Below the pieces are notes generated by a model. It did not search any database. It was not told where the DNA came from and saw nothing but the letters and a program-made list of their open reading frames with translations. A DNA stretch of 64,000 bases from a virus: positions 223,407 through 287,406 of the IMG/VR virus record IMGVR_UViG_3300013104_000001; one strand, given 5' to 3'. Below are positions 51,082 to 60,068 of the stretch, in pieces. Positions within the stretch are counted from its first letter, which is position 1. The number at the start of each line of letters is the position of its first letter. A program made the position numbers and the translations under genes.

Positions 51082-53397
51082 ATGACCAGCATGAATACAT
51101 TGGGTCCAGCACAGTCAACGTTGCTTGCTGATGAATCAGACGGTAAACAAAAAAAGAAAGTTACCGACAACGCCAAAACCGAATCTACCGAGATGTCAAT
51201 TGAGATCTTGAAGAAAACCAGTAAAGAGAAACCTGAGACTACCGAGGGCGACGAACCTGCTTTCGGGTTTGGTAGTGAAGGCTACGCAATGCTGGACAGT
51301 ATGTCGTTTGACTTAACCGAACACAGCGACAAATATATCCAAGAGCTTCTGGATAAAATTACCACCATCGTGATTGAAGCCAACGGCGATCTTAATAAGA
51401 AAGACCTGGAGAAGATCCGTAACGTCGGTCTGGAAGATTACCGTGATCTGGCACAAGCTGCTATGAAGCGCATCATGCAGTTTATCCGTTGGTCTATTAA
51501 CCAAGGCAAAGAAGGGATCAAGCGTGTCGCTGATCGTCTGGGCCGGTTAGGTATGAAGTCGATGTATGTTGAGCGTAAACTCGATATCTCAACTGACAGT
51601 TCATTGCCTACGGATAAGTTTGTATTAGCACGTTCTTTCCCATTGTTGATGCTTGCTGATAAACCGCCAGCGAATGCAATGGATGTGCTGAACTCGTTGA
51701 ATAAAACCAAGTATCTATTCACCTTGGTCCACAACGATTATCAGAACTACCAGAACCTGTTTAAACAAGCTGTTGCAACTGGCTCACGTTCTGAAACGCT
51801 GGAGATGATCAATAACTATTTGAATTCACTCTCAGGTCGTTTAGGCGCTAAGCCCAATCCGCAGTTTAATAACAACCTGAGCTTTAACTATCTGCCAGGT
51901 GGTTATCGTCTGGTGTTCTCAACGGGCGATTCATTTGCCGATTGCTCTGCGATACTTGTGCGCGTACCTGGTCAGTATAGTGTTGCGCCGTCTGCACCGC
52001 GTCCTGATAAGTCGAGCCTGGTTCGCTTGATGGCTGAGATCAAACAGTTCCTGCGCACCATCAATGAGATCTATGGAAAAGTCTCTAGTCGTTTGGAGTC
52101 TGACTTCCGTAATATCTCCCGCAGTGCTGAACGCGATATTAAGACGTTTGACTCGTCTGTTGATATCCGTACTGCATCGACAACCGTTGAATGGTTTGTT
52201 GAACAGCAGTCACGTATTTTCACTCGTACGATGATGTTGTCATGTTCGGTATTGAATGCGTGCCTGGACTACTGTATCGCTGCTATTGGCGGTAAGCCTG
52301 CTGCCGGTATGGAAGACTTCGATGACAGCTACACTATCGAAGCGCTCGGTGAGCAACTGGATTCCATTGATGATCGTCTACGTAGTATTGAAGTAGATGC
52401 ATCGGTTATTCAATCTATCGGGGACAACAAAGACCTGGTTGACTGTGATAACGATTATGTAATCCGTCAGCTGATTGAGACCAATGCAACCGAACCATTC
52501 ACGCCGGGTTACGGTATTGATAACCTGCGTAACATGTGGCATTTGGTACGAGCCGGTAAAACCACTGAAGTGATTACCCGTCGTTTAGGTGCGATCATGG
52601 ATGCGACATCCGATCTGGATACTTCGGTAAAATTCATGAAGACGCTCTTCACTGAAGGTCGTTTATTTGAATGCCGGACAACGGATGATTACATTGCTGA
52701 CTTTACTGCCGGTCATCCACTGTGTTCATTCCTGCACCGTGCTGAGCGTGAATCATTAGGTTCAGCGCAGATTGCTAACTACCTCGAGCAGAACGTTGAT
52801 AAGGTCAGTGCAACAGTCACGACACTTATGGTCTTTGCTGAAACACTGAGCGATACCGTTGTTGATGGTGAGTTTACCGTTAGTCGGTTGAAGGAGTTTA
52901 TGTTGAACGCTCCTCAATTACCATTTACATCAGCGATGCTTTGCGGCGGGTATGAGATCAAGGAACGTTCAGAAAAGCTTGCAGGTTTAGTTGTACGCAG
53001 CTATACACTGGAACACGTCAAAGACTTGTCACCAATTGAAAGCTTTGATGGTCATGACAGTGAAATGAATGGGTTCATTGATCAGCAGGTTAAACGGTAC
53101 GAAGCAGAGTACGCTCGCTTAGCACGTATCGTTGAATTGCTGCAAGTGGGCACAGGTCATCTGCGTTATATCACTGCAGCGGTTGTCGATAACCTTAACG
53201 CCGGTGGTTTGAAAGGTGAAGGGGATAACTGGGTGTATTCAGCAATGGAGTACTTGACTGTTGCGACTCGCCAGTACCGTTGGATGTATCGCATGACAAT
53301 CCAGCTCGCTATGTATAACCGACTGACAATTGAGGCTGCGAATCAGTATATGGCAGGAGGGTTCTATGGAAACGACGAGCAACAAGAGTCTGTATAA
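51082..53397 (+). CDS. Large inner-body-like virion protein, 771 aa
   Basis: ATG 51082 is behind AAAAGG; a GTG three codons earlier is less likely. The Lys/Thr/Glu-rich N-terminus (about 20-55) leads to AFGFGSEGYAML, the group's tag-like step, and a helical pro-region. GMEDFDDSYTIEALGEQLD near residue 410 is a further site of the small-x-Glu type. The two halves around that site both look helical, which suggests a fused or duplicated architecture. It is the longest member of the cluster. It overlaps the next gene by 32 bases. Confidence 0.74.
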   Translation: MTSMNTLGPAQSTLLADESDGKQKKKVTDNAKTESTEMSIEILKKTSKEKPETTEGDEPAFGFGSEGYAMLDSMSFDLTEHSDKYIQELLDKITTIVIEANGDLNKKDLEKIRNVGLEDYRDLAQAAMKRIMQFIRWSINQGKEGIKRVADRLGRLGMKSMYVERKLDISTDSSLPTDKFVLARSFPLLMLADKPPANAMDVLNSLNKTKYLFTLVHNDYQNYQNLFKQAVATGSRSETLEMINNYLNSLSGRLGAKPNPQFNNNLSFNYLPGGYRLVFSTGDSFADCSAILVRVPGQYSVAPSAPRPDKSSLVRLMAEIKQFLRTINEIYGKVSSRLESDFRNISRSAERDIKTFDSSVDIRTASTTVEWFVEQQSRIFTRTMMLSCSVLNACLDYCIAAIGGKPAAGMEDFDDSYTIEALGEQLDSIDDRLRSIEVDASVIQSIGDNKDLVDCDNDYVIRQLIETNATEPFTPGYGIDNLRNMWHLVRAGKTTEVITRRLGAIMDATSDLDTSVKFMKTLFTEGRLFECRTTDDYIADFTAGHPLCSFLHRAERESLGSAQIANYLEQNVDKVSATVTTLMVFAETLSDTVVDGEFTVSRLKEFMLNAPQLPFTSAMLCGGYEIKERSEKLAGLVVRSYTLEHVKDLSPIESFDGHDSEMNGFIDQQVKRYEAEYARLARIVELLQVGTGHLRYITAAVVDNLNAGGLKGEGDNWVYSAMEYLTVATRQYRWMYRMTIQLAMYNRLTIEAANQYMAGGFYGNDEQQESV

Positions 53398-53713
53398 TGC
53401 TGCCCGTATTCCGGTGTTATACGAGTATCCCTTTGACTTTACACCTCACGCTAGACTGTTAGCTAACGAAAACGTTAATGAGCAGCCTTCTCAGGCGTTT
53501 GCTGAGATGTTTGCAGCCATGACAGGGGATGCGTGGTCGCTCACGCCTAAGACACCTTACACGCTGTATGGTGCGAAGGTTCTTTATATTGGCACCACGA
53601 AGAAAGAGTTCCCAACCAGTAAACGGTATCCGTATACACTGGTGTTGCAACTAAGTAGTCGTTATAACTTCAGAAAGTTGTACTTAAGTTTCAAAGTGCT
53701 TTCAAGTAGCTGA
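53366..53713 (+). CDS. Small unknown protein at end of inner-body cluster, 115 aa
   Basis: GCAGGAGGG eight bases upstream fixes ATG 53366 inside the previous gene. The product is mixed alpha/beta, Tyr/Thr/Pro-rich, and resembles a small globular protein. It closes the operon before a bidirectional terminator. Function unknown; it may be a T4 gp53-like or other small tail protein, but I see no firm motif. Confidence 0.68.
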   Translation: METTSNKSLYNAARIPVLYEYPFDFTPHARLLANENVNEQPSQAFAEMFAAMTGDAWSLTPKTPYTLYGAKVLYIGTTKKEFPTSKRYPYTLVLQLSSRYNFRKLYLSFKVLSSS

Positions 53714-53714
53714 T

Positions 53715-53759
53715 CGGCATAGAGGGAGGAGCGATGCTCCTCCCTCATGCTTTATGCCG
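53715..53759. terminator. Bidirectional terminator framed by CGGCATA and TATGCCG
   Basis: A perfect 10-bp stem AGGGAGGAGC/GCTCCTCCCT with loop GAT is flanked by GATCGGCATAG on one side and TTTATGCCG on the other. Lies between converging genes. Confidence 0.88.
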
Positions 53760-53765
53760 CTTTAA

Positions 53766-54467
53766 TTATGCTGCAGGTGTTTCTGGTTCAGTCGGCGCCG
53801 GCGTCGGATTGAATGTTGCTGGTACCGCTGGCAATTCTTCCAGTGTAGTCGCATTCGCTACATCAGATTTGAACTGCCAGTATTTTTCCAGATAACCGTT
53901 GTAGACTTCAAGAACATCTTCAACGAATTCAATGACGTCAGCGGGATCAGCCTGGAATGACTGGTTGTCAGCTTTACGAACAGTGAACACTGTATTATCA
54001 GAAGCATTAACACGCTTCTCAGCAACAATGCGCAGGCCCATTAAGTTAACACGCTCTTCAGCGGTCATGATCAGCTTAACTTTGTCGCCACTTGTTTTAA
54101 GCGTGACTTCTAAGCCTTCGGTCAGATCGTTACTGAGAACCTGTTTAGCATTCTGCAGTGCGTCATCACGACCATAACCCAGACGTTCAGCAAGCTCCTG
54201 CTCGTTGAACGGACGAACATCCCAATGCTGATACCATTTACCGTCATCTTCGTTTAATACTGGGTCACCTTCGGCAACAACATCACCAGTAGGCGGATCA
54301 ACCAGATAAACGTAAGCATACGGGTTAGGGAAGTTATAGAGCTTCTCAGATTCGATAGTACTACCGAAGCTGTTCTGCATGTTGTCCTGACGCATGTCGT
54401 ACAGGTACTTTGGATACGCCTTATCCTTTAAACGAATAAGACGCGTAGAACTGTCTACAGTTGGCAT
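53766..54467 (-). CDS. Probable tail-fibre partner or assembly protein, 233 aa
   Basis: AAGGAG precedes the ATG. An N-terminal domain with AYVYLVDPPTGDVVAEGDP and a Trp-rich step (DGKWYQHWDVRPFNEQEL) is followed by a helical domain (about 100-215) and a Pro/Glu/Thr tail. This layout resembles phage tail-fibre assembly/DUF4376-type proteins encoded next to fibres. It is co-transcribed downstream of the collagen-like fibre, across a hairpin. Chaperone role is inference. Confidence 0.65.
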   Translation of the reverse strand: MPTVDSSTRLIRLKDKAYPKYLYDMRQDNMQNSFGSTIESEKLYNFPNPYAYVYLVDPPTGDVVAEGDPVLNEDDGKWYQHWDVRPFNEQELAERLGYGRDDALQNAKQVLSNDLTEGLEVTLKTSGDKVKLIMTAEERVNLMGLRIVAEKRVNASDNTVFTVRKADNQSFQADPADVIEFVEDVLEVYNGYLEKYWQFKSDVANATTLEELPAVPATFNPTPAPTEPETPAA

Positions 54468-54484
54468 TTGTACTCCTTAAAGGA

Positions 54485-54506
54485 TACTGGGGCTTTCACC
54501 CCAGTA
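54485..54506 (-). terminator. Hairpin between fibre and partner gene
   Basis: A perfect 8-bp stem TACTGGGG/CCCCAGTA with loop TGAAAG on the minus strand, followed by TCCTTT. May give partial termination between the fibre gene and its partner. Confidence 0.7.
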
Positions 54507-54516
54507 CAGAACGAGA

Positions 54517-57500
54517 TTAGGCAGACATGCCTACCTGGCCAATCAGCTGGGAGCCAGTCCACAGCAGCGTGATGATGGTGAGGTTATCACCCAATGCTAC
54601 TGCTTCACCACGGGACCATAGAATGGTGTTGGTCCAGCTCATGTTACCGCCTTTACCAGTTACGATCAGAACGATCGGCTGAGTACGAGCAGATGCTGGC
54701 AGGTTGGCGAAGGTGATGCCTTTATCAGAGGTACCAGTGAAGCGGAAGACGTTGTTCTTGCTCACGTCCAGCGACAGGGTGGTACCAGTGACATCGAGGG
54801 CTGCTACGTCGTAACGATCAAAGACAATCGCGAGATCGATCCACTGACCATCTTTACGGACTTTCGCTTTACCATCGAAGTTAGCATCGAAGACGTTACC
54901 GCCACCCAGGGTACCTAACTGTGACCAAGCGGTCGTAGAGGTCTTCTGGAAGAACGCCTGGCTAGAGGAGTTCAGGAAGTAGTCGCCTACTGCGCCATCA
55001 GCGGAACTTGGGTCACGGGCAAAGACGATCCACTTAGTACCTGGGTCACCTTTATCACCTTTGTTACCTTTGTCACCCTGATCACCCTTCGCACCAGTCA
55101 GACCACGCGCACCAGTGTCACCTTTCGGTCCTTGGATTGGGCCAACGTTCACCCACTGCGTGCCATCCCATGCGTAGAAGTTAGTGCCGACCATGTAGCC
55201 GTCACCTGCGGTGTTACCAGAAGCAGGCAGATCACCTGCGGTTGCTTTGGAACCAAGGATCTTGATACCTGCACCGATATCACCCTTCGCACCGGTTGCA
55301 CCAACATCACCCTGCGGACCACGAATAGAACCTGCAGCTACCCATGCCGTGCCATTCCAGGAATAGATCAGCATGTTGTCGGTAACGGTGTAGGTTGCGC
55401 CAATCAGGTTACCGGTTGTTGGTAACTGGTTAGCCGCATCAACATGACCACGGATAATGATGGAGTTACCTTGCGGACCTACATCACCCTGGACACCCTG
55501 ATCACCTTTAACACCAGTTGCACCAGTGTCACCCTTGGCACCTGTAGCACCGATGTCGCCTTTATCACCTTTGACACCTTGGGCACCAGACATATCGCCC
55601 ATGTCGATCCAGGCGGTACCGTTAGACATCCATGAGTGCTTGGTGTCAGCAGTTGTGTAATACCAACCGGTGTTACCCGCAGCTGCAGTAGGTAATGCAG
55701 ACTGAGTTGCTACCTGGCCTTTAGGGATAACTGCTGTACCGGTATCACCTTTGTCGCCCTTCGCACCCGTGGCTCCGATATCCCCTTTCGCACCTGTCGC
55801 GCCAGTGTCACCTTTCGGCCCACGGAACGGTCCGGTGTTGGTCCAGGTACCAGAGAGGTAAACATACAGGTTATCACCAACTACGTAAGCGTCACCTTCT
55901 GAGTTACCCGTGGTAGGCAGTGAACCAGCGTCGGCAGCAGAACCTTTAATCATCAGGCCCTGACCAGTGTCGCCTTTATCACCTTTTGCTCCGGTTGCCC
56001 CGGTGTCGCCTTTAGCGCCAGCTGCACCAGTATCGCCTTTGGCACCAACATCACCTTTAGCGCCTGTAGCACCCGTATCACCCTTCGCACCCTGTGTACC
56101 TTGTGCGCCACGTACATCACCCTGATCTACCCAGGTAGTGCCGTTGTAGATGAACTGATGACCGGCAGAAGTACCGCCAGTGACATTGTACAGCCAACCG
56201 GTAACAGGAGAAGCAACTGAAGCCAGATCTTCGAACGCTGCTACAGTACCACGTGGGCTGACAGAAGTACCTGGGTCACCTTTGTCGCCTTTGTCTCCTG
56301 TATCGCCTTTGGCACCGGTTGCACCGATGTCACCTTTTGGACCCTGAATAGGACCGAGGTTTTCAAAGGCACTGCCCGTCCAGCCCCAGAAGTTACCATT
56401 AATCAGATAACCCTGACCTAACGTACCAGTTGCAGGGAGCGCACTCTCATTATCGAGTTTGCCCATGATCTGGACGCCTGCGCCCATATCACCTTTCTCA
56501 CCCTGGTCGCCTTTGTCGCCTTTGGCACCAGTCGCACCAATGTCGCCTTTAGCACCAGTTGCGCCGGTATCACCTTTGTCGCCTTTAGCGCCGGTGTCGC
56601 CCTTATCGCCTTTCTCGCCTTTAGCACCTTGCGGGCCAACTTGACCGACGATAGACCATTGGGTACCATCCCAGACATACATCTGCTGGTTGATGATGTA
56701 CGCGTCACCATTGACTTGACCAGACTGAGGCAGGTCGTTGGTTGTAGCGAACGAACCACGGATCTGCAGACCGATGCCATCAGCACCTTTCAGTGAAGTC
56801 TGGTAATCTTCTACCGTGCCGGTATTGCCGTCATCCAACCACAGTTGGTAAGCAGATTTACCGTCTGGACCTTGCATGTTACCGAGGTCAACGAACGCCC
56901 CGTTAGACAGTGTCCAGTAGTGACCTTTGATAACGAAGGTATCGCCTTCGGTATAATCGGCCGGATCAGGCAGCTGTGATTTGTCATCAAGCTGATCGAT
57001 CATTTTGATACCAAGGCCAGGGTCACCTTTAGCACCGGCATCACCCTTATCACCTTTAGCACCTACTGCGCCGGCATCACCCTTCGCGCCAGTTGCACCC
57101 GTGTCGCCCTTGGCTCCGGCAGCACCGGTGTCTCCTTTGTCACCCTTGTCACCCTTAGCGCCTTTTACAACACCGAGTTTAACAAAAGTAGGATTGCCGT
57201 TGTTATCGGACCAGACATAGATTGCACCTTCATCCAGTGCGATGTAAGTATCACCCGGTGCATTACCCTGTGTTGGCAGAGCTGCGAAGTTAGCAACTTC
57301 ACCTTTCGGAGTGAAACCAATGCCATCTTTACCATTGGTACCAGCTGCACCAGTATCGCCTTTATCACCTTTGTCGCCTTTGGCACCAGTATCACCTTTA
57401 GCGCCGTTAGCTCCAACGACTTTACCCATCTTAACGAAAGCAGTACCTTTATAAACGTACAGGTTACCATCTTCCGTAACAACGTAGGTATCGCCATCGG

Positions 57501-57816
57501 TGTTGTTTGTGCTCGGCAGGTTAGCGATCAGATCGATATTGCCTTTTGGTGTAAAGCTAATACCGTCTTTACCATCTTTACCGTCAACACCATTAGTGCC
57601 GTCAGCACCGTTGGCTCCGGCATCACCTTTAGCGCCCGTAGCGCCGGTGTCACCTTTAGCACCGGTTGCACCGGTATCACCTTTCTGGCCCTTCAGTGCA
57701 CTGGCAGGGATCTTAACCGTCTTCCCTAGCTGTACAACTGGGACCAGTTCGCTACCATCAATAGCAACACCGGCAGGCAGACCACTAATCGGTAGTGGAG
57801 TATTTGTATCGGCCAT
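54517..57816 (-). CDS. Collagen-like tail fibre with repeated modules, 1099 aa
   Basis: The protein alternates Gly-x-y collagen-like stretches (G-A-K-G-D-T, G-D-K-G, and similar) with about ten copies of a ~45-residue module. Each module runs: G-x-x-x-x-x-x-G, a few residues, LP-x-x-GN-x-x-GD-x-Y-x-V, then Y-x-W-x-G-x-x-W-x-x-x-G. Each collagen stretch would form a rigid triple helix and each module a small trimeric bead. The C-terminal 130 residues lose the repeat and form a beta-rich tip ending GQVGMSA, a head seen in many phage fibres. GAGG precedes the ATG. Likely the long host-binding fibre. Confidence 0.88.
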   Translation of the reverse strand: MADTNTPLPISGLPAGVAIDGSELVPVVQLGKTVKIPASALKGQKGDTGATGAKGDTGATGAKGDAGANGADGTNGVDGKDGKDGISFTPKGNIDLIANLPSTNNTDGDTYVVTEDGNLYVYKGTAFVKMGKVVGANGAKGDTGAKGDKGDKGDTGAAGTNGKDGIGFTPKGEVANFAALPTQGNAPGDTYIALDEGAIYVWSDNNGNPTFVKLGVVKGAKGDKGDKGDTGAAGAKGDTGATGAKGDAGAVGAKGDKGDAGAKGDPGLGIKMIDQLDDKSQLPDPADYTEGDTFVIKGHYWTLSNGAFVDLGNMQGPDGKSAYQLWLDDGNTGTVEDYQTSLKGADGIGLQIRGSFATTNDLPQSGQVNGDAYIINQQMYVWDGTQWSIVGQVGPQGAKGEKGDKGDTGAKGDKGDTGATGAKGDIGATGAKGDKGDQGEKGDMGAGVQIMGKLDNESALPATGTLGQGYLINGNFWGWTGSAFENLGPIQGPKGDIGATGAKGDTGDKGDKGDPGTSVSPRGTVAAFEDLASVASPVTGWLYNVTGGTSAGHQFIYNGTTWVDQGDVRGAQGTQGAKGDTGATGAKGDVGAKGDTGAAGAKGDTGATGAKGDKGDTGQGLMIKGSAADAGSLPTTGNSEGDAYVVGDNLYVYLSGTWTNTGPFRGPKGDTGATGAKGDIGATGAKGDKGDTGTAVIPKGQVATQSALPTAAAGNTGWYYTTADTKHSWMSNGTAWIDMGDMSGAQGVKGDKGDIGATGAKGDTGATGVKGDQGVQGDVGPQGNSIIIRGHVDAANQLPTTGNLIGATYTVTDNMLIYSWNGTAWVAAGSIRGPQGDVGATGAKGDIGAGIKILGSKATAGDLPASGNTAGDGYMVGTNFYAWDGTQWVNVGPIQGPKGDTGARGLTGAKGDQGDKGNKGDKGDPGTKWIVFARDPSSADGAVGDYFLNSSSQAFFQKTSTTAWSQLGTLGGGNVFDANFDGKAKVRKDGQWIDLAIVFDRYDVAALDVTGTTLSLDVSKNNVFRFTGTSDKGITFANLPASARTQPIVLIVTGKGGNMSWTNTILWSRGEAVALGDNLTIITLLWTGSQLIGQVGMSA

Positions 57817-57874
57817 TACGAACCTCTTTTAGTAAACGATTTGCTGTTTAATGTGTCTTGTACTAATACTGCTA

Positions 57875-58402
57875 TTAAACTTCAATAGCCAATGGCTGAC
57901 CGTCTTCGGTAGTCAACCGCATGCCGTCTTCCGTCAGAAGTGTTCCTTCCTGCGGCGCGGCACCTGGATTTACGATAACAGTAAAACTGCCTTCGTATAC
58001 CAGACAGCTATCTTTAAATGTGATGAGCTGCGTAATGGAACCGTCTGGGCCAACTGCACTGAGTGCAACATCATTGATTTCAGCTGGAGTAATCTGAAGA
58101 CCATGGCGTGCATTAATAGCCGGTAATAGATCCGCGGTTGTTGCTGGACTTGCGACAACAAGAATTGGAATATAATTGAGAAACAGTAGCTCACCTTTCA
58201 GTCGGTCCAGGTTAACTATGTTACTCCCCACGTACCCTTTGCCCACAACGGCCGTGACTGGAATATCGGTATCACGTTTACCGGATCCTGTTACGGGTGA
58301 AGGGACACCAAAGTTAACTTGATCAATTCGGAACGCAAGTACGTTATCCTGATTGATCTGATCAACAATGATCTGGGCCGATGGCTGATTCAGGATGGTC
58401 AT
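57875..58402 (-). CDS. Probable virion protein, 175 aa
   Basis: GGGAGAAAAG precedes the ATG. An N-terminal region with beta-strand character and Gly/Ser turns is followed by an Ala/Ile-rich part. It ends in a repeated step LLTEDGMRLTTEDGQPL, a two-copy (L-T-x-E-D-G) element also seen at the ends of some phage structural proteins. It lies upstream of the long fibre on the same strand, so it may attach the fibre or belong to the baseplate. Family not recognised. Confidence 0.7.
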   Translation of the reverse strand: MTILNQPSAQIIVDQINQDNVLAFRIDQVNFGVPSPVTGSGKRDTDIPVTAVVGKGYVGSNIVNLDRLKGELLFLNYIPILVVASPATTADLLPAINARHGLQITPAEINDVALSAVGPDGSITQLITFKDSCLVYEGSFTVIVNPGAAPQEGTLLTEDGMRLTTEDGQPLAIEV

Positions 58403-58517
58403 ACTTTTCTCCCGTAAGCGCCTTTTCTGATGATCATATAATAATTTCTTTTCTACATAACTTACCTAATGATGAAATCGTATAGACATTAAGAGTCGGG
58501 TAATTGAGGAAACTAAC

Positions 58518-60068
58518 ATGCCCATCGTGACCAGGCCAACACCAGAACAACATAAGTCGATTATCCGACCAGTAGTAATTCAAGTTGTCAATCAGTTACT
58601 CCCTATCATGCAGTTAGACCGAGAGGCACCTGATGATTTGATCTTCAATGGGTTTGCTGAGATCGCCATGCTTTCTAATACTGAGATTGGTATTAACCGT
58701 AATCCCGAGTCTCCGATTCGTGCACCCGGTCCAACTCAGATCATGGTGAATATCGAAGAAAGGCCCACCTCAGTGACTTCACCTGAAGTTTCGGTGATGT
58801 ATCCTGAGAACCGTTTCATTATGCATGATGCACGCTTAGGGATCGGTATTCGTCCTGTGCGTCGTCCTGTTGAAATCACCATCAGTTTCAATAAACGTTT
58901 CCGTTCCAAGGCAGCAGCTGATCGCTGGCACTCAAACATGGAACAACTCATGGCGCGTTATGTACAGGACTATATCCACACCCTGGATTACCATTACAAC
59001 ATCCCTGATGAGATGATTGTCATGTTACATGAGTTCTGGAAGCTACGTGAATCTCGTGCACCTTATAATGAGAACTTCGGTCAGTGGTTATCGAGCTGCA
59101 TGGCGCCGTACCAAACCGTTACCACTAACCAGTCTGGTAGCGCTAACGAACTCTCATTTGCAGAAGGTCTGGATAACGTTCAGGGTAACTGGGATTTTGA
59201 TGTGGTGCCCTATCCGGTACGTGAGAATACCCGTGGTAACTGGCAGGTCAGTTTCGATTATAAGTTTGAGTTCGGTAAGGTTATTGATCTGGTAATGAAC
59301 TACCCGATTATTATCCATAACCAGCTGCTTGCCCGTGAATTGATTCCAACGCCACGTAATCCACGCTACCGTAATAAGGTATACCAGAAGAACGCCATGA
59401 TGTATCGGGCTGAGTCGAACATGCAGGAAGTTCAGCCAACCGATTATCAGCTGCGTGATTATCTGTGTTTCCCAGAGTGGGATGATTGGATCCCTGAATA
59501 CATTCCTCCTTATCAAGCGGTTCAGTATACGGCACAATTGGAACTCGATCAAAATGATCCCAAGGCACTCTTTAATCTTAAAGAGATTGGTGACTACGAG
59601 TTTACCCCAATTGCGATTGCTTATCTGAGCTATGTGCGTAATCGCATGTTTGCCAATACCCGTTCTGTGATTCAGGTTAAGGTATACGAAGAAGAGATCC
59701 TTATTGACTCCGATCAGTTATCGGTCGATGAGCAACTCAACGTAACTACGCTGTTTACACCGAATGATCGTAAGTCGTATCACTTGATGGTGACTATCGA
59801 TAAAGATCTGGCGAAGCTTGATGAACATACGGTTGCGGAATTGAAAGAGGATGGGTGGTTTACGGAGAATGTGCTTGAGGTGATCTACCCTCAATACAAA
59901 GGTACACCTGTCTGGCCGACACCGAATGACCGGGGTGAGATCTCTAACCTTGCGTGGGATCGTTTTGTTGCGGCACTGTATCCGACCAGTCAGTGGTATC
60001 GTAAACCTGACATCGCACAGATGACCATTGGGCAGTTTACCATTTTTGCTAAGAAGAGAGACATTTAA
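58518..60068 (+). CDS. Virion structural protein, 516 aa
   Basis: GAGGAAAC precedes the ATG. The protein is rich in Pro, Tyr, Trp, Arg and Asp, with alternating strand and helix segments and no membrane helix. It opens a run of four tightly packed genes with overlaps or gaps under ten bases, typical of baseplate or tail modules in the phiKZ-like group. No named family is recognised. The gap upstream (58403-58517) is AT-rich and divergent, and probably holds promoters for both directions. Confidence 0.75.
   Translation: MPIVTRPTPEQHKSIIRPVVIQVVNQLLPIMQLDREAPDDLIFNGFAEIAMLSNTEIGINRNPESPIRAPGPTQIMVNIEERPTSVTSPEVSVMYPENRFIMHDARLGIGIRPVRRPVEITISFNKRFRSKAAADRWHSNMEQLMARYVQDYIHTLDYHYNIPDEMIVMLHEFWKLRESRAPYNENFGQWLSSCMAPYQTVTTNQSGSANELSFAEGLDNVQGNWDFDVVPYPVRENTRGNWQVSFDYKFEFGKVIDLVMNYPIIIHNQLLARELIPTPRNPRYRNKVYQKNAMMYRAESNMQEVQPTDYQLRDYLCFPEWDDWIPEYIPPYQAVQYTAQLELDQNDPKALFNLKEIGDYEFTPIAIAYLSYVRNRMFANTRSVIQVKVYEEEILIDSDQLSVDEQLNVTTLFTPNDRKSYHLMVTIDKDLAKLDEHTVAELKEDGWFTENVLEVIYPQYKGTPVWPTPNDRGEISNLAWDRFVAALYPTSQWYRKPDIAQMTIGQFTIFAKKRDI

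Noticed and set aside
54517-57816. Regular DNA repeats read as a CRISPR-like array
   Set aside because: The repeats keep one frame and encode Gly-x-y and bead modules, so they are protein repeats.
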